A stretch of DNA of 64,000 bases from positions 1 to 64,000 of the forward strand of contig CAJIYG010000003.1 of NCBI GenBank assembly GCA_905181585.1, written 5' to 3'. The position numbers and the translations under genes are program-made. Source of the DNA: an uncultured Flavobacteriales bacterium (GTDB lineage: Bacteria; Bacteroidota; Bacteroidia; Flavobacteriales; BACL11). The stretch's first letter is position 1, and each line of letters opens with the position of its first letter. Under the pieces are notes generated by a model, which saw nothing but the letters and a program-made list of their open reading frames with translations, did not search any database and had not been told where the DNA came from. Shown here piece by piece: positions 46,388 through 54,528 of the stretch.

Positions 46388-47501
46388 GTCTGATGATATT
46401 GCATCAGCAAATAGCATTCCTTTATTAGTCAGTCTCACATTGTTTTTTTCCCAAAATAATATTTTTATTATCTATCCATTTTCTTGCATTTTTTTTAAAG
46501 TGAGATACAATGTGTTGATCAAAATTATTTTCTAAATAATCTAAGCTAACACCCCAAATAGTCCTTAGAGAGGTTAAAGTATATTCATTGTATTTTTGTG
46601 TTGGTGATAATTTTTCTTCATCAAAATACTTTTCGCTATTATTTATCAAAGTTATATATTTCAAATTATTGGAAATATTCCATCTTCTGCTCTCGCCATT
46701 ATAAGAATGAGCTGAGGGTCCAATCCCTAAATATGCTTTGTCTTTCCAGTAGGATGTGTTGTGTTGTGCAAATTTATTTTTTCTACAAAAGTTAGATATT
46801 TCATATTGCTCATATCCCATTTTTAGAGATTCTTCTTGTAGAATTTTAAAATGATTTTCAGCTTTTAATTCAGAAGTTGGCTGAACTCTCTTCTTCTTAA
46901 TTAGGTAATTTAGCTTTGTGTCTGGCTCAACGGTTAGTGCATATGCAGAAAAGTGATCTATCTCCAACTCAAACATTTGGTTTAGATTTTTTTTCCAAGT
47001 TTTATCTGTCTGATTTTGCACTCCATATATTAAATCAATACTCATATTATTAAAGCCACACTCCTTAGCTAATTTAATAGAAGAAATTGCTTCTTTAGCA
47101 TTATGACTTCGGTTCATGAAAATTAGGTCCTCATTATTAAAAGATTGTATTCCAATACTCAGCCTATTAATTCCTGCTTGCCTTAATTTATTCAATTTTT
47201 CTTTTTTAATATCATCAGGATTAAACTCCATAGTTATCTCAGCAGTTTTTTTAACATCGAATAAAGAGTAGATTTTTTCTATTATATTAATGATGTGTTT
47301 TACATCAATTATTGATGGAGTTCCGCCACCAAAATATATACTATCAATTTTTTTTGTCTTTAAATAGCTTTTTCTTTGATCTAATTCTATAATCATTCCA
47401 CTAACTAACTCTTCAACATTATCTTGTTTAGTTGAAAAATGAAAATTACAATAATTGCATTTTTGTTTACAAAAGGGCACATGAATATATATACCAGCCA
47501 A
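46373..47501 (-). CDS. hemW: Radical SAM haem chaperone HemW / coproporphyrinogen dehydrogenase-like (apparent frameshift)
   Basis: The radical SAM cluster is CKQKCNYC at residues 11-18, and YFGGGTPS follows near residue 56. HemN/HemW-type phrases GINRLSIGIQSFN and IDLIYGVQNQT are present. The lack of an extended HemN N-terminal region points to HemW, which handles haem insertion. The start is TTG at 47501. As written the frame ends at 46425 with an off-frame tail. Removing one base near the 7-A/3-G tract at about 46447 restores NVRLTNKGMLFADAISSDLF to a stop at 46373, giving 375 residues. The end overlaps the convergent glycosyltransferase by 15 bases. Confidence 0.87.
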
Positions 47502-47531
47502 ATAGTTTGTTTTTAAAATGTAAATTTAAGC

Positions 47532-47936
47532 TTATTCTATAAACCTAGAAAGATGTTCTTTCTTTGGGATAGAGCACGAATTTCTTTTGCCAAAATATCT
47601 ATATCTGTTTTTTGCTATAAAATCATAGATAAAATCTAAAAAGATTTTAGGTATAATTTTAAAAATAAAAAATACTTTAAAGAAAATATTTAGAGATGTA
47701 ATTATTTGGATTGCAGCGTCTGATTTTACTTTTATTTCATTATTTGATAATAAAATTATTGAATCAATTTTCTTATTATTTAACTCATATAATTTAACTA
47801 TCTCTTGCCCTTTCTTACCAGAAATGGGAGAAAATAAAAACTTTTTCTTCTTATCCATTACGATAATTAAGTTTACAAATGAATTGCACATGTTACACAT
47901 TCCATCAAAGAATATTATATTATTATTATGCATCAA
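47532..47936 (-). CDS. DCC-family thiol-disulfide oxidoreductase (DUF393)
   Basis: The 134-residue product begins with IIFFDGMCNMCNSFVN, the DxxCxxC motif that defines the family (catalytic cysteines near residues 14 and 17). Later, FSPISGKKGQEIV and YRYFGKRNSC fit the family core. It is predicted to reduce or form disulfides. It starts three bases after the TonB receptor gene and belongs to the HTTM-TonB receptor-DCC operon. Confidence 0.87.
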   Translation of the reverse strand: MMHNNNIIFFDGMCNMCNSFVNLIIVMDKKKKFLFSPISGKKGQEIVKLYELNNKKIDSIILLSNNEIKVKSDAAIQIITSLNIFFKVFFIFKIIPKIFLDFIYDFIAKNRYRYFGKRNSCSIPKKEHLSRFIE

Positions 47937-47939
47937 TAT

Positions 47940-50360
47940 TTATAATCTAATTTCTATTGTAGTGTAAATATTTCTATTTGGTGAGGGGATTATTCCTGGC
48001 CCAGGATATCCAGTTGCTCTACGTGTAAAATACTTGTTGTCTAGCATATTATTTATTCCAAATTCAAATTTAAGTTTTTTATATTTATAAGAGGCTGAGA
48101 GGTCTAATACATTGTAGGACGGTATTAATCCAATAACTCCACTTAAGTTGCTTTCTACGGCGTTAGAGGCGTCTGTAAACTGGTCTGACAAAAAAGTAAA
48201 CTGTAGATTTGTTAAAATATTCTTATACCCTAATCTAATCCCAGACTTTAAGTTTATTTTAGGTATAAATTCAACTCTATTACCAATGATCCCATTTTTG
48301 TCAGAATCAACATATTCCGAGTTAATAAATGATGTGTTTATATAAAATGTGAATATATTATTATCAACTTCAGATATTAATTTGTTAATATTTATGTCGA
48401 TTAAAGTTTCAAGGCCATATATTTTTGCATCTCCAACATTACCCCTTTCACTTTTAACACTTCCATCTTCAAACTCTTTTTGTACAAAACCAATTCTGTC
48501 ATTATAAAATAAGTTAAAGCCACTAATATCATATGAAAAGATATTTTTAAAGTCTCCTCTTATTCCTAAATCAATTGTAAAACCTTTTTCGTCTTTTATA
48601 TTTGGATTTATTACAAATGCAGGGTTGATTATACTTATATCTGCAAAAGTAACTGAGCGGTAGTTTTGTGAAATGTTTCCGTAGATTTCTACATCTTTTT
48701 TATAGCTTAATCCAGTTCCAAATAATACAAATTTACGCTCATTATTATTGTTATTATATATTGTGCTATCTAGTATAACATTATCAGCCCCATCTAGATT
48801 TATTTTTTTATAAAACCCTATGCTTTCAGTCTTTATGTGCTCAAATCTTATGCCTGGCGTGATTGAAAGACTATTATTAATTTTAAAGATATTTTCTCCA
48901 AATAATGCAATGTTTAGATTTGGATATCTATAATTTGATTGATTATTATAGTTTGGATAATTAGAAATATCAAAATTAAAATCTGGCTCAATACTATCTG
49001 ATCCGGGCCCTTGCTCGCTATAATTATCTGCTTTATAAAATTTCGTTCCAATCAGAAATGCTGATTGATGATTATTTAAAAGATATTTTTTTAGGTATTT
49101 TGCTTCAAAACCAAAATTATTAAAATCACTTTTTATTAAATCTCTTTCCTCAAATGAATCTATCTGACTAACTCTGTTTGTTCTAAATCCAAGAGCATAT
49201 CTATTTGCTTTTAGGCCAAATAAATTAAGTGATAATGAGTTGTTTTTCGACGGTGTATAAAAAACCTGGAAATTGTATAGTAGCCATCCAACCTTAAACC
49301 AATTTCTTTCTCTATTGCTTTGTAAGGAGTTTTGATTAAACATCTTGTCAGATAATCCCCCAGCTTGCTGTGCTAAGTAATCCAGAAAAGTTATTTCTGT
49401 AGATAATTTTAATTTGCTATTAAGTTCATAACCTATGTGAGTATATATATTTGAGGATTCAAATTTAGAATTAGGCCTGAATCCATTTCCCCTTTTGTAA
49501 TTTATGAATGAGATATAACTGAACTTATTTACTCTTCCGCTTAGGCTTGTGTAATTGGTATAAAGCTGATTACTTCCTATTGTATTACGGCTAATTATTT
49601 CTGTATTTTTTTCCAAGTTTGGTTTCTTCATTATAAAATTAACAAGACCTCCAAATTGAGTTCCATATTGCAATGAAGCAGCACCTCTTATAATTTGTAT
49701 TTCTTCTAACCCTTCAGAAGCAGGAGCGTAATAGCTCTCTGGGTATCCCAAAACATCAGCGCTTATGTCATACCCATTTTGTCTAGTATTAAAATTAGCT
49801 GTTCGATTTGGGTCGAGCCCTCTACCTCCAATATTAAGCTGTAGCCCTGCATCATCATTTTGATATATATTTAGTCCTGATACTTGGCTATATATTTGTC
49901 TTGCATTATTAGAGGCAAGATTAGCCATTGATTGGTTCACTAATATTACTTCATTTTTCTTGCCAGCATATATTGAAGTCCCTTCAATATCATTAAGTCT
50001 TTTAATTTCAAATATTTTTTGTTTTCTCTGAGTAATTTCTACTTCCATCAACTGCTTCGAAAGAGGTAAAAGCTCTTTATTAATAATAGTATCTCCATTA
50101 AAATTCAATTTTTGTTCATAGACATTATAATTATATGCGAAAAAAATTAAGCTTATATTATTTTTTTTAGTTGAGAACTCATAAAATCCTTCAGAATTTG
50201 TTTGAGCTATTTTACCAATGTTTTTTTCAAATATTTCGACTCCTTTAATAGCTTGTTTAGACTCTGAAGAGATTATTTTTCCTGAGATAATATTTTGACC
50301 ACTCAAAAAATTAAAGCTTAATAGGAAAGAAATCAAAAGTATGTTTTTAAAGAATCTCAT
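47940..50360 (-). CDS. TonB-dependent receptor, FecA-like
   Basis: The product is 806 residues. After a signal peptide (FLLSFNFLSGQ) comes a carboxypeptidase-like regulatory domain (about residues 23-105, IISGKIISSESKQAIKGVEI) and the plug with GGRGLDPNRTANFNTRQNG, YPESYY and IRGAASLQYGTQFGGLVNF. This plug pattern is typical of FecA-type iron(III)-citrate receptors. The C-terminal 22-strand barrel ends in RNIYTTIEIRL. It sits in the outer membrane and imports an iron chelate, inferred. Its ATG overlaps the stop of the HTTM gene by one base. Confidence 0.88.
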   Translation of the reverse strand: MRFFKNILLISFLLSFNFLSGQNIISGKIISSESKQAIKGVEIFEKNIGKIAQTNSEGFYEFSTKKNNISLIFFAYNYNVYEQKLNFNGDTIINKELLPLSKQLMEVEITQRKQKIFEIKRLNDIEGTSIYAGKKNEVILVNQSMANLASNNARQIYSQVSGLNIYQNDDAGLQLNIGGRGLDPNRTANFNTRQNGYDISADVLGYPESYYAPASEGLEEIQIIRGAASLQYGTQFGGLVNFIMKKPNLEKNTEIISRNTIGSNQLYTNYTSLSGRVNKFSYISFINYKRGNGFRPNSKFESSNIYTHIGYELNSKLKLSTEITFLDYLAQQAGGLSDKMFNQNSLQSNRERNWFKVGWLLYNFQVFYTPSKNNSLSLNLFGLKANRYALGFRTNRVSQIDSFEERDLIKSDFNNFGFEAKYLKKYLLNNHQSAFLIGTKFYKADNYSEQGPGSDSIEPDFNFDISNYPNYNNQSNYRYPNLNIALFGENIFKINNSLSITPGIRFEHIKTESIGFYKKINLDGADNVILDSTIYNNNNNERKFVLFGTGLSYKKDVEIYGNISQNYRSVTFADISIINPAFVINPNIKDEKGFTIDLGIRGDFKNIFSYDISGFNLFYNDRIGFVQKEFEDGSVKSERGNVGDAKIYGLETLIDININKLISEVDNNIFTFYINTSFINSEYVDSDKNGIIGNRVEFIPKINLKSGIRLGYKNILTNLQFTFLSDQFTDASNAVESNLSGVIGLIPSYNVLDLSASYKYKKLKFEFGINNMLDNKYFTRRATGYPGPGIIPSPNRNIYTTIEIRL

Positions 50361-51706
50361 TATTTTAATGGAAGAATCCAGTATTTATTTTTGAAAGAAT
50401 CTTTAATATTAAGTAAATTAATTTCTGGGTCAATATACATTTGACTTCTTCTACCATTTAAAGATACATAGCTTTCTGCAAATACTTCAATATTTTCAAA
50501 TCCTTTACTTTTAAAGTGTTTGCCAAGAAAATGCGCATATTCTAAAATAAAATCAGGCTGGAAACTCATCTGTTTTTCTTGATAGCTTGTCAAGAATTCT
50601 TCATTTTGGACATAGAAGAACTGATTTTTATCATTATCCAAAATTTTAAATGTTGTGTATCCAATTTTTTCCATAAGCATGACTCTCCAAGAAAATCTAT
50701 AGCCCTGTTCGTGCCACATAATATTGCCATTATAGCTCAGATGTCTTAAAGGTATTGTTAGTTGTAGAATAAAGAAAATAGCTAGTACCCAAATAATCTT
50801 TTTATTACTATAAAATTTAACATTTTGAATATTAATTTGTGATAATCTTTTGCTAATTGGATTTATAATTTTTTTTAAAATATTAATAATCTTCTTATGA
50901 AATTTTGCATCAAAAAATATTAAAGCACTGATGATCATAATGTAAGGAAATACACCAATTGGAAATAGAACTCTTGTAAAAACATGAAAAAATACTACCA
51001 AAAGAAATGCAAATGTTCTTGTTCTTTTGTAAAGTAATAAAAATGGGATTAGTAGATCATAAAGCATTCCTCCCCAACTCATTGCGAAATGCACCCAATT
51101 CTCTTGCATAAGCGTCTCGCCTATTATTGGAAGATCGTATTTTGATGGAAGCCAAATTTTTAGTGGTAGTGCTTGCAAAAGCCAATCAGAATTTATCTTA
51201 GCCAATCCAGCATAAATATATACGATACCAAGCATTAGTTTAATACTATCAATTGTCCATCTTGGCACAGAATTTGATTTTTTATTATTTATAAGATTAT
51301 CTATTGAAAATGATGAGTTTAGAGGAAGAAAAATTAATAAAAAGCTCAGAACACAGATGAAATAATAATGATTTAGATATATTGTTTTCTCTAAAAGTTC
51401 AATATATGTAAAGCTTAAAAAAAAGGTAATTATTGCAAGTTTATATTTAAGCCCAATCGCAATTAAAGCAGAAGATATGGCACAAAGTATAAAAAGAATA
51501 TATATTTTATCTCCTAAAGGTTTAACCCACTCAAAACCATAGTAAGTAAAATGAAATGAAGGCTCAATATATATTTTTTCAATCCAGCCTTTACTCCAAA
51601 ATCTTACGATGCTAAAAAGCATCATTAACCCAAAACCTATCCTAAATATTACAAGAGGAGAGGAGTCTGTATAGGCGTTGATATATTTTTTTACACTTAG
51701 TATCAT
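50360..51706 (-). CDS. HTTM-domain membrane protein (vitamin K-dependent gamma-carboxylase-like)
   Basis: The 448-residue product has about six to eight membrane helices with the HTTM pattern, for example SPLVIFRIGFGLMMLFSIV, FLSFTYIELLEKTIYLNHYYFICVLSFLL and NSDWLLQALPLKIWL. The C-terminal part (about residues 320-448) is soluble and contains GNIMWHEQGYRFSWRVML, a conserved block of the family. Enzymatic activity is not established for bacterial members. It is coupled by TAATG to the TonB receptor gene. Confidence 0.85.
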   Translation of the reverse strand: MILSVKKYINAYTDSSPLVIFRIGFGLMMLFSIVRFWSKGWIEKIYIEPSFHFTYYGFEWVKPLGDKIYILFILCAISSALIAIGLKYKLAIITFFLSFTYIELLEKTIYLNHYYFICVLSFLLIFLPLNSSFSIDNLINNKKSNSVPRWTIDSIKLMLGIVYIYAGLAKINSDWLLQALPLKIWLPSKYDLPIIGETLMQENWVHFAMSWGGMLYDLLIPFLLLYKRTRTFAFLLVVFFHVFTRVLFPIGVFPYIMIISALIFFDAKFHKKIINILKKIINPISKRLSQINIQNVKFYSNKKIIWVLAIFFILQLTIPLRHLSYNGNIMWHEQGYRFSWRVMLMEKIGYTTFKILDNDKNQFFYVQNEEFLTSYQEKQMSFQPDFILEYAHFLGKHFKSKGFENIEVFAESYVSLNGRRSQMYIDPEINLLNIKDSFKNKYWILPLK

Positions 51707-51708
51707 AA

Positions 51709-51737
51709 AAAAAAAGATTCTCCAAATATATGGAGAA
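51709..51737 (-). terminator. Terminator downstream of the imelysin gene
   Basis: GATTCTCC and GGAGAATC flank an 8-base AT loop (about 51716-51739) and are followed, on the minus strand, by a run of Ts at 51708-51715. It lies between the imelysin gene and the HTTM start. Some read-through would still let the four genes form one operon. Confidence 0.75.
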
Positions 51738-51765
51738 TCTCAGTTAATCTTTATAGAAATAAATA

Positions 51766-52869
51766 TCAGTCTCCATCTGCATCTATATAGTCAATATCAA
51801 TACTAAGATGCCCTATCATATCTACTTTAAGAAGTGGAACAGCAGCCTGTATTTTATCATAGGTAACAAGTAATTGATAGTTGTCTGTATTAATTTGATT
51901 CATTAGGTCATCATCTAAATCATTTATAGCTGCTTCTGCAGTATTAATTGTTGCGATGATTACATTACTTAAAGTATCACCATCATCTGTAGCATTAAGA
52001 TAGTTTAAGTATTCTTTAAGAGAACTTCCCTCTGTCGAATTATTAAAATGAACACCACTAAAGAATTTATTTATTGCTGTAAATGCTTCAAGGGCTAAAT
52101 TTTTTGATGTATTGTTATTGCTAAGGTTATGGTAATAAGCTTCTATGTTTTGGGGTAGTTTTGACCCTGAAAATACTCCAGCAGGTATTCCTATTTTATT
52201 AGCTCTAAAACCTTTTTCATAGTAAAAAATAAAATCATTAGTAAGTTTATTTAGACTTGAGGTTGCAGTATTTTCAGTTGAAGAAATAAAATTATCACGA
52301 TTTGAAATCCATTCATTTTTCACCTCATTTGTGTTAAAGTTTATTGTACTTATCAAGGCTTTTAGATATGCTAAATACTTACCTCCATCTGCTCCATTGT
52401 ATATAGTAATTCCATTTTGCAAACCATTTATCATATAATCCAATGACGGAAATCCTTGTGCAGCATAATGATTAGGGTCATTGAAGTCATAACTTTCAGA
52501 TAATACGTTTAACTCTATTCTAGAACCATTAGCTGGATAAGAATTCATTTTTTTTCTAAAATTAATTTCTTCAGCCATATTTATATCAAACATCTCAATA
52601 TGTTGCCAAGCCATATATGCATCCAGCCATTTTGTTTGAACCAAATCAAGATTGTTTTGGTTAGTTTCTGCAATAAATTGATCTATTGTATTTTCTAGCT
52701 CAGTTGTTTTACTGCTAAAATTATTATATGCTGGAATTATTATATTATCAGTAATGTTTATAAGAAGAGCATTTCTGTCAAACCCATCACTATAAATGTC
52801 ATTGTTATCACCACCGCCACACCCAGTTATTATTATAGATATACTAAGTACTGTAAATATTTTTTTCAT
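51766..52869 (-). CDS. Imelysin-family lipoprotein
   Basis: The product is 367 residues. The N-terminus has a lipobox (IIITGCGG, Cys at about residue 17). The imelysin/ICMP helical fold is supported by the first conserved block (QTKWLDAYMAWQHIEMFDI) and the second (HYAAQGFPSLDYMINGL). In canonical imelysins the second motif is GxHxxE; here the positions are G-F-P-S-L-D, so the metal-type residues are replaced, as in many Bacteroidota members. Imelysin-like proteins are iron-regulated and probably bind iron; no protease activity is implied. Confidence 0.85.
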   Translation of the reverse strand: MKKIFTVLSISIIITGCGGGDNNDIYSDGFDRNALLINITDNIIIPAYNNFSSKTTELENTIDQFIAETNQNNLDLVQTKWLDAYMAWQHIEMFDINMAEEINFRKKMNSYPANGSRIELNVLSESYDFNDPNHYAAQGFPSLDYMINGLQNGITIYNGADGGKYLAYLKALISTINFNTNEVKNEWISNRDNFISSTENTATSSLNKLTNDFIFYYEKGFRANKIGIPAGVFSGSKLPQNIEAYYHNLSNNNTSKNLALEAFTAINKFFSGVHFNNSTEGSSLKEYLNYLNATDDGDTLSNVIIATINTAEAAINDLDDDLMNQINTDNYQLLVTYDKIQAAVPLLKVDMIGHLSIDIDYIDADGD

Positions 52870-52887
52870 TTTAGATTTTTTTAAAAT

Positions 52888-52925
52888 ATAAAAAGCCCAG
52901 AAGACAATACTACTGGGCTTTTTAT
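52888..52925 (-). terminator. Terminator downstream of the DUF4856 gene
   Basis: AAAAAGCCCAG and its complement CTGGGCTTTTT form an arm of more than ten bases with a 12-base loop. The hairpin has a T run on both strands. On the minus strand it follows the DUF4856 stop by about ten bases and precedes the imelysin start. Confidence 0.8.
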
Positions 52926-52935
52926 ATGTTTAGTT

Positions 52936-54285
52936 TTACATTCCAAATCTTGCGTCAATATCATCTGCCATCTGAATTAGTGCTGCAGCATCAACATCCC
53001 AAAGACCGTTTCCAGCTTCAAGTATTGCTAGCATATTATTAACCTCAGAATTTGTAAATAGATAATTTCCGCCTCCATCAAGAGCAAACTGTAGACTTAA
53101 TACAAAACCATATCCTTCAGAAAGATCATGAATTGCTTCAGCCATATCTGGAGTTGAATTCTGTAGTTGTTCAGCACCACCTCTTAAGTAATCAGAAGCT
53201 TTAACTCCTAAAATTTTAGAAATATGCTCTCTTGCAATTAATGCTTGTGCATCTCTCTCTACGTAATCCATATTTACAATTGCAGTTCTTCCTGCTATTA
53301 ATGCAGTATATACCGCATTCATATCAACATCTCCAGAAGTATTAACTTTTCCAGCATATTTATTTAATAGAACAGATCCATTAGCTGAAAATGTAGGTGC
53401 AGTAATATCTGCTTCTAATCCATAAAGATATCCAAGACCTTCATCCCAGTAGTGTTCCATATTAGTATATTCTCCTGCTCCAAGACCAGACGTTTCATTA
53501 TCACCAGAATTTAATTTAGAAGGACTTAGGTAACCATTTACAATTTGGTCTACGCATAACCCACCAATTAACCCTTTAATAAATGTTTGATTTAGCTCAA
53601 ATCCTTTTTCGTCTACTTTCACAGTTCTACCTCCAACGCCAGTAAATGATCCAGCAACTCCCGCTGATGCAATTGTCCCTGCATTAACAGCAGGCATAAC
53701 AACATTTGCTTGCTTAGATAGCATCGCGTCAAATAAAGGCTTAACTGTTGCAGAACCATATGCTGCAGTTTTGTTACCAAGTTTTTTTCCACTTGCATCT
53801 AGGTCTATAGTAGTTCCATTAAAATCTACACTACCAAATCCTGTACCGTTATTAAACATTTCTAATAGTTCTGTTTCAGATCCAGTAGTAAAAGAGTTGT
53901 ATAGTTCAATGGCCATTAAAAGTCTTGTGCTTTGTCCTCCGTAACTTACTGTACTCTGTCCCATTCTATCAAAAGTATATGTTGATGGCGCAGTAATACA
54001 TCCTTGATTCCAGTAAGGGCTTGATGCATCATCAGGCATAACAAGAATTTCAGTTTGTCCCAATTCAACATCATTAACATCATCTAACAGTTGTACTGTA
54101 TGAGAAACAACATCATATACATACGCTTGTTGACAATCTCCACAGTCATCAATTAAAGCTGGACCGTTTAAAATACCGTTACAGTCATTAACGCCTACTG
54201 GCTCAGGATCTGAATCCGTGCCGCATGATGAGAGAATTATTACTGAAGAAAGTAGTAATCCTTTTATAAAGTTTTTAGTTTTCAT
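52936..54285 (-). CDS. DUF4856 lipoprotein
   Basis: The product is 449 residues with a lipobox (VIILSSCG, Cys21). A short Cys-rich stretch (NDCNGILNGPALIDDCGDCQ) precedes the DUF4856 body (about residues 100-449), with QSTRLLMAIELYNSF, EQTFIKGLIGGLC-type and MEHYWDEGLGYLYGL blocks. DUF4856 proteins commonly accompany imelysin genes in Bacteroidota; the pairing here and nearby TonB receptors point to iron uptake, with the molecular role unknown. It is the first gene of the minus-strand unit and has a TAnnTTTG box upstream. Confidence 0.85.
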   Translation of the reverse strand: MKTKNFIKGLLLSSVIILSSCGTDSDPEPVGVNDCNGILNGPALIDDCGDCQQAYVYDVVSHTVQLLDDVNDVELGQTEILVMPDDASSPYWNQGCITAPSTYTFDRMGQSTVSYGGQSTRLLMAIELYNSFTTGSETELLEMFNNGTGFGSVDFNGTTIDLDASGKKLGNKTAAYGSATVKPLFDAMLSKQANVVMPAVNAGTIASAGVAGSFTGVGGRTVKVDEKGFELNQTFIKGLIGGLCVDQIVNGYLSPSKLNSGDNETSGLGAGEYTNMEHYWDEGLGYLYGLEADITAPTFSANGSVLLNKYAGKVNTSGDVDMNAVYTALIAGRTAIVNMDYVERDAQALIAREHISKILGVKASDYLRGGAEQLQNSTPDMAEAIHDLSEGYGFVLSLQFALDGGGNYLFTNSEVNNMLAILEAGNGLWDVDAAALIQMADDIDARFGM

Positions 54286-54315
54286 TTTTTGTTTTATTTA
54301 GTATTATAATTTTGG

Positions 54316-54323
54316 CAAATATA
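54316..54323 (-). promoter_or_regulatory. Promoter -7 box for the DUF4856-imelysin unit
   Basis: The minus strand reads TATATTTG, an exact TAnnTTTG match, 31 bases before the DUF4856 ATG. The inverted repeat at 54349-54381 lies where an upstream regulator could act. Confidence 0.5.
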
Positions 54324-54348
54324 GACGTTATTTTTCTTATTTAAAATT

Positions 54349-54381
54349 AATCTTAATAAGAATATTGAGCTTATTAAGATT
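54349..54381. promoter_or_regulatory. Candidate operator: 12-bp perfect inverted repeat
   Basis: The arms are aatcttaataag (54349-54360) and cttattaagatt (54370-54381), separated by nine bases. The repeat is centred in the 243-base region between the divergent DUF4856 and TonB receptor genes. It is not followed by a T run, so it is not a terminator. A dimeric regulator site is the natural reading; AT-richness and the iron genes on both sides make a Fur-like or other metal regulator plausible, but this is inference. Confidence 0.45.
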
Positions 54382-54501
54382 GGATAAAAATAATAAATAA
54401 GATACTGATTTTCAGTATTTTACTCTAGTTTTTAATTGCTTTAAACAGATTGTTTAAAAAGATATTTTTAATTTTTTCACTTTAAAGAATCAAAAAAAAC
54501 A

Positions 54502-54509
54502 TAGATTTG
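54502..54509 (+). promoter_or_regulatory. Promoter -7 box for the HmuR-like receptor gene
   Basis: TAGATTTG, an exact TAnnTTTG match, begins 27 bases before the ATG at 54529. A clear -33 TTG is not seen. Confidence 0.45.
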
Positions 54510-54528
54510 TGGCTAATTTTCAGTTGTA

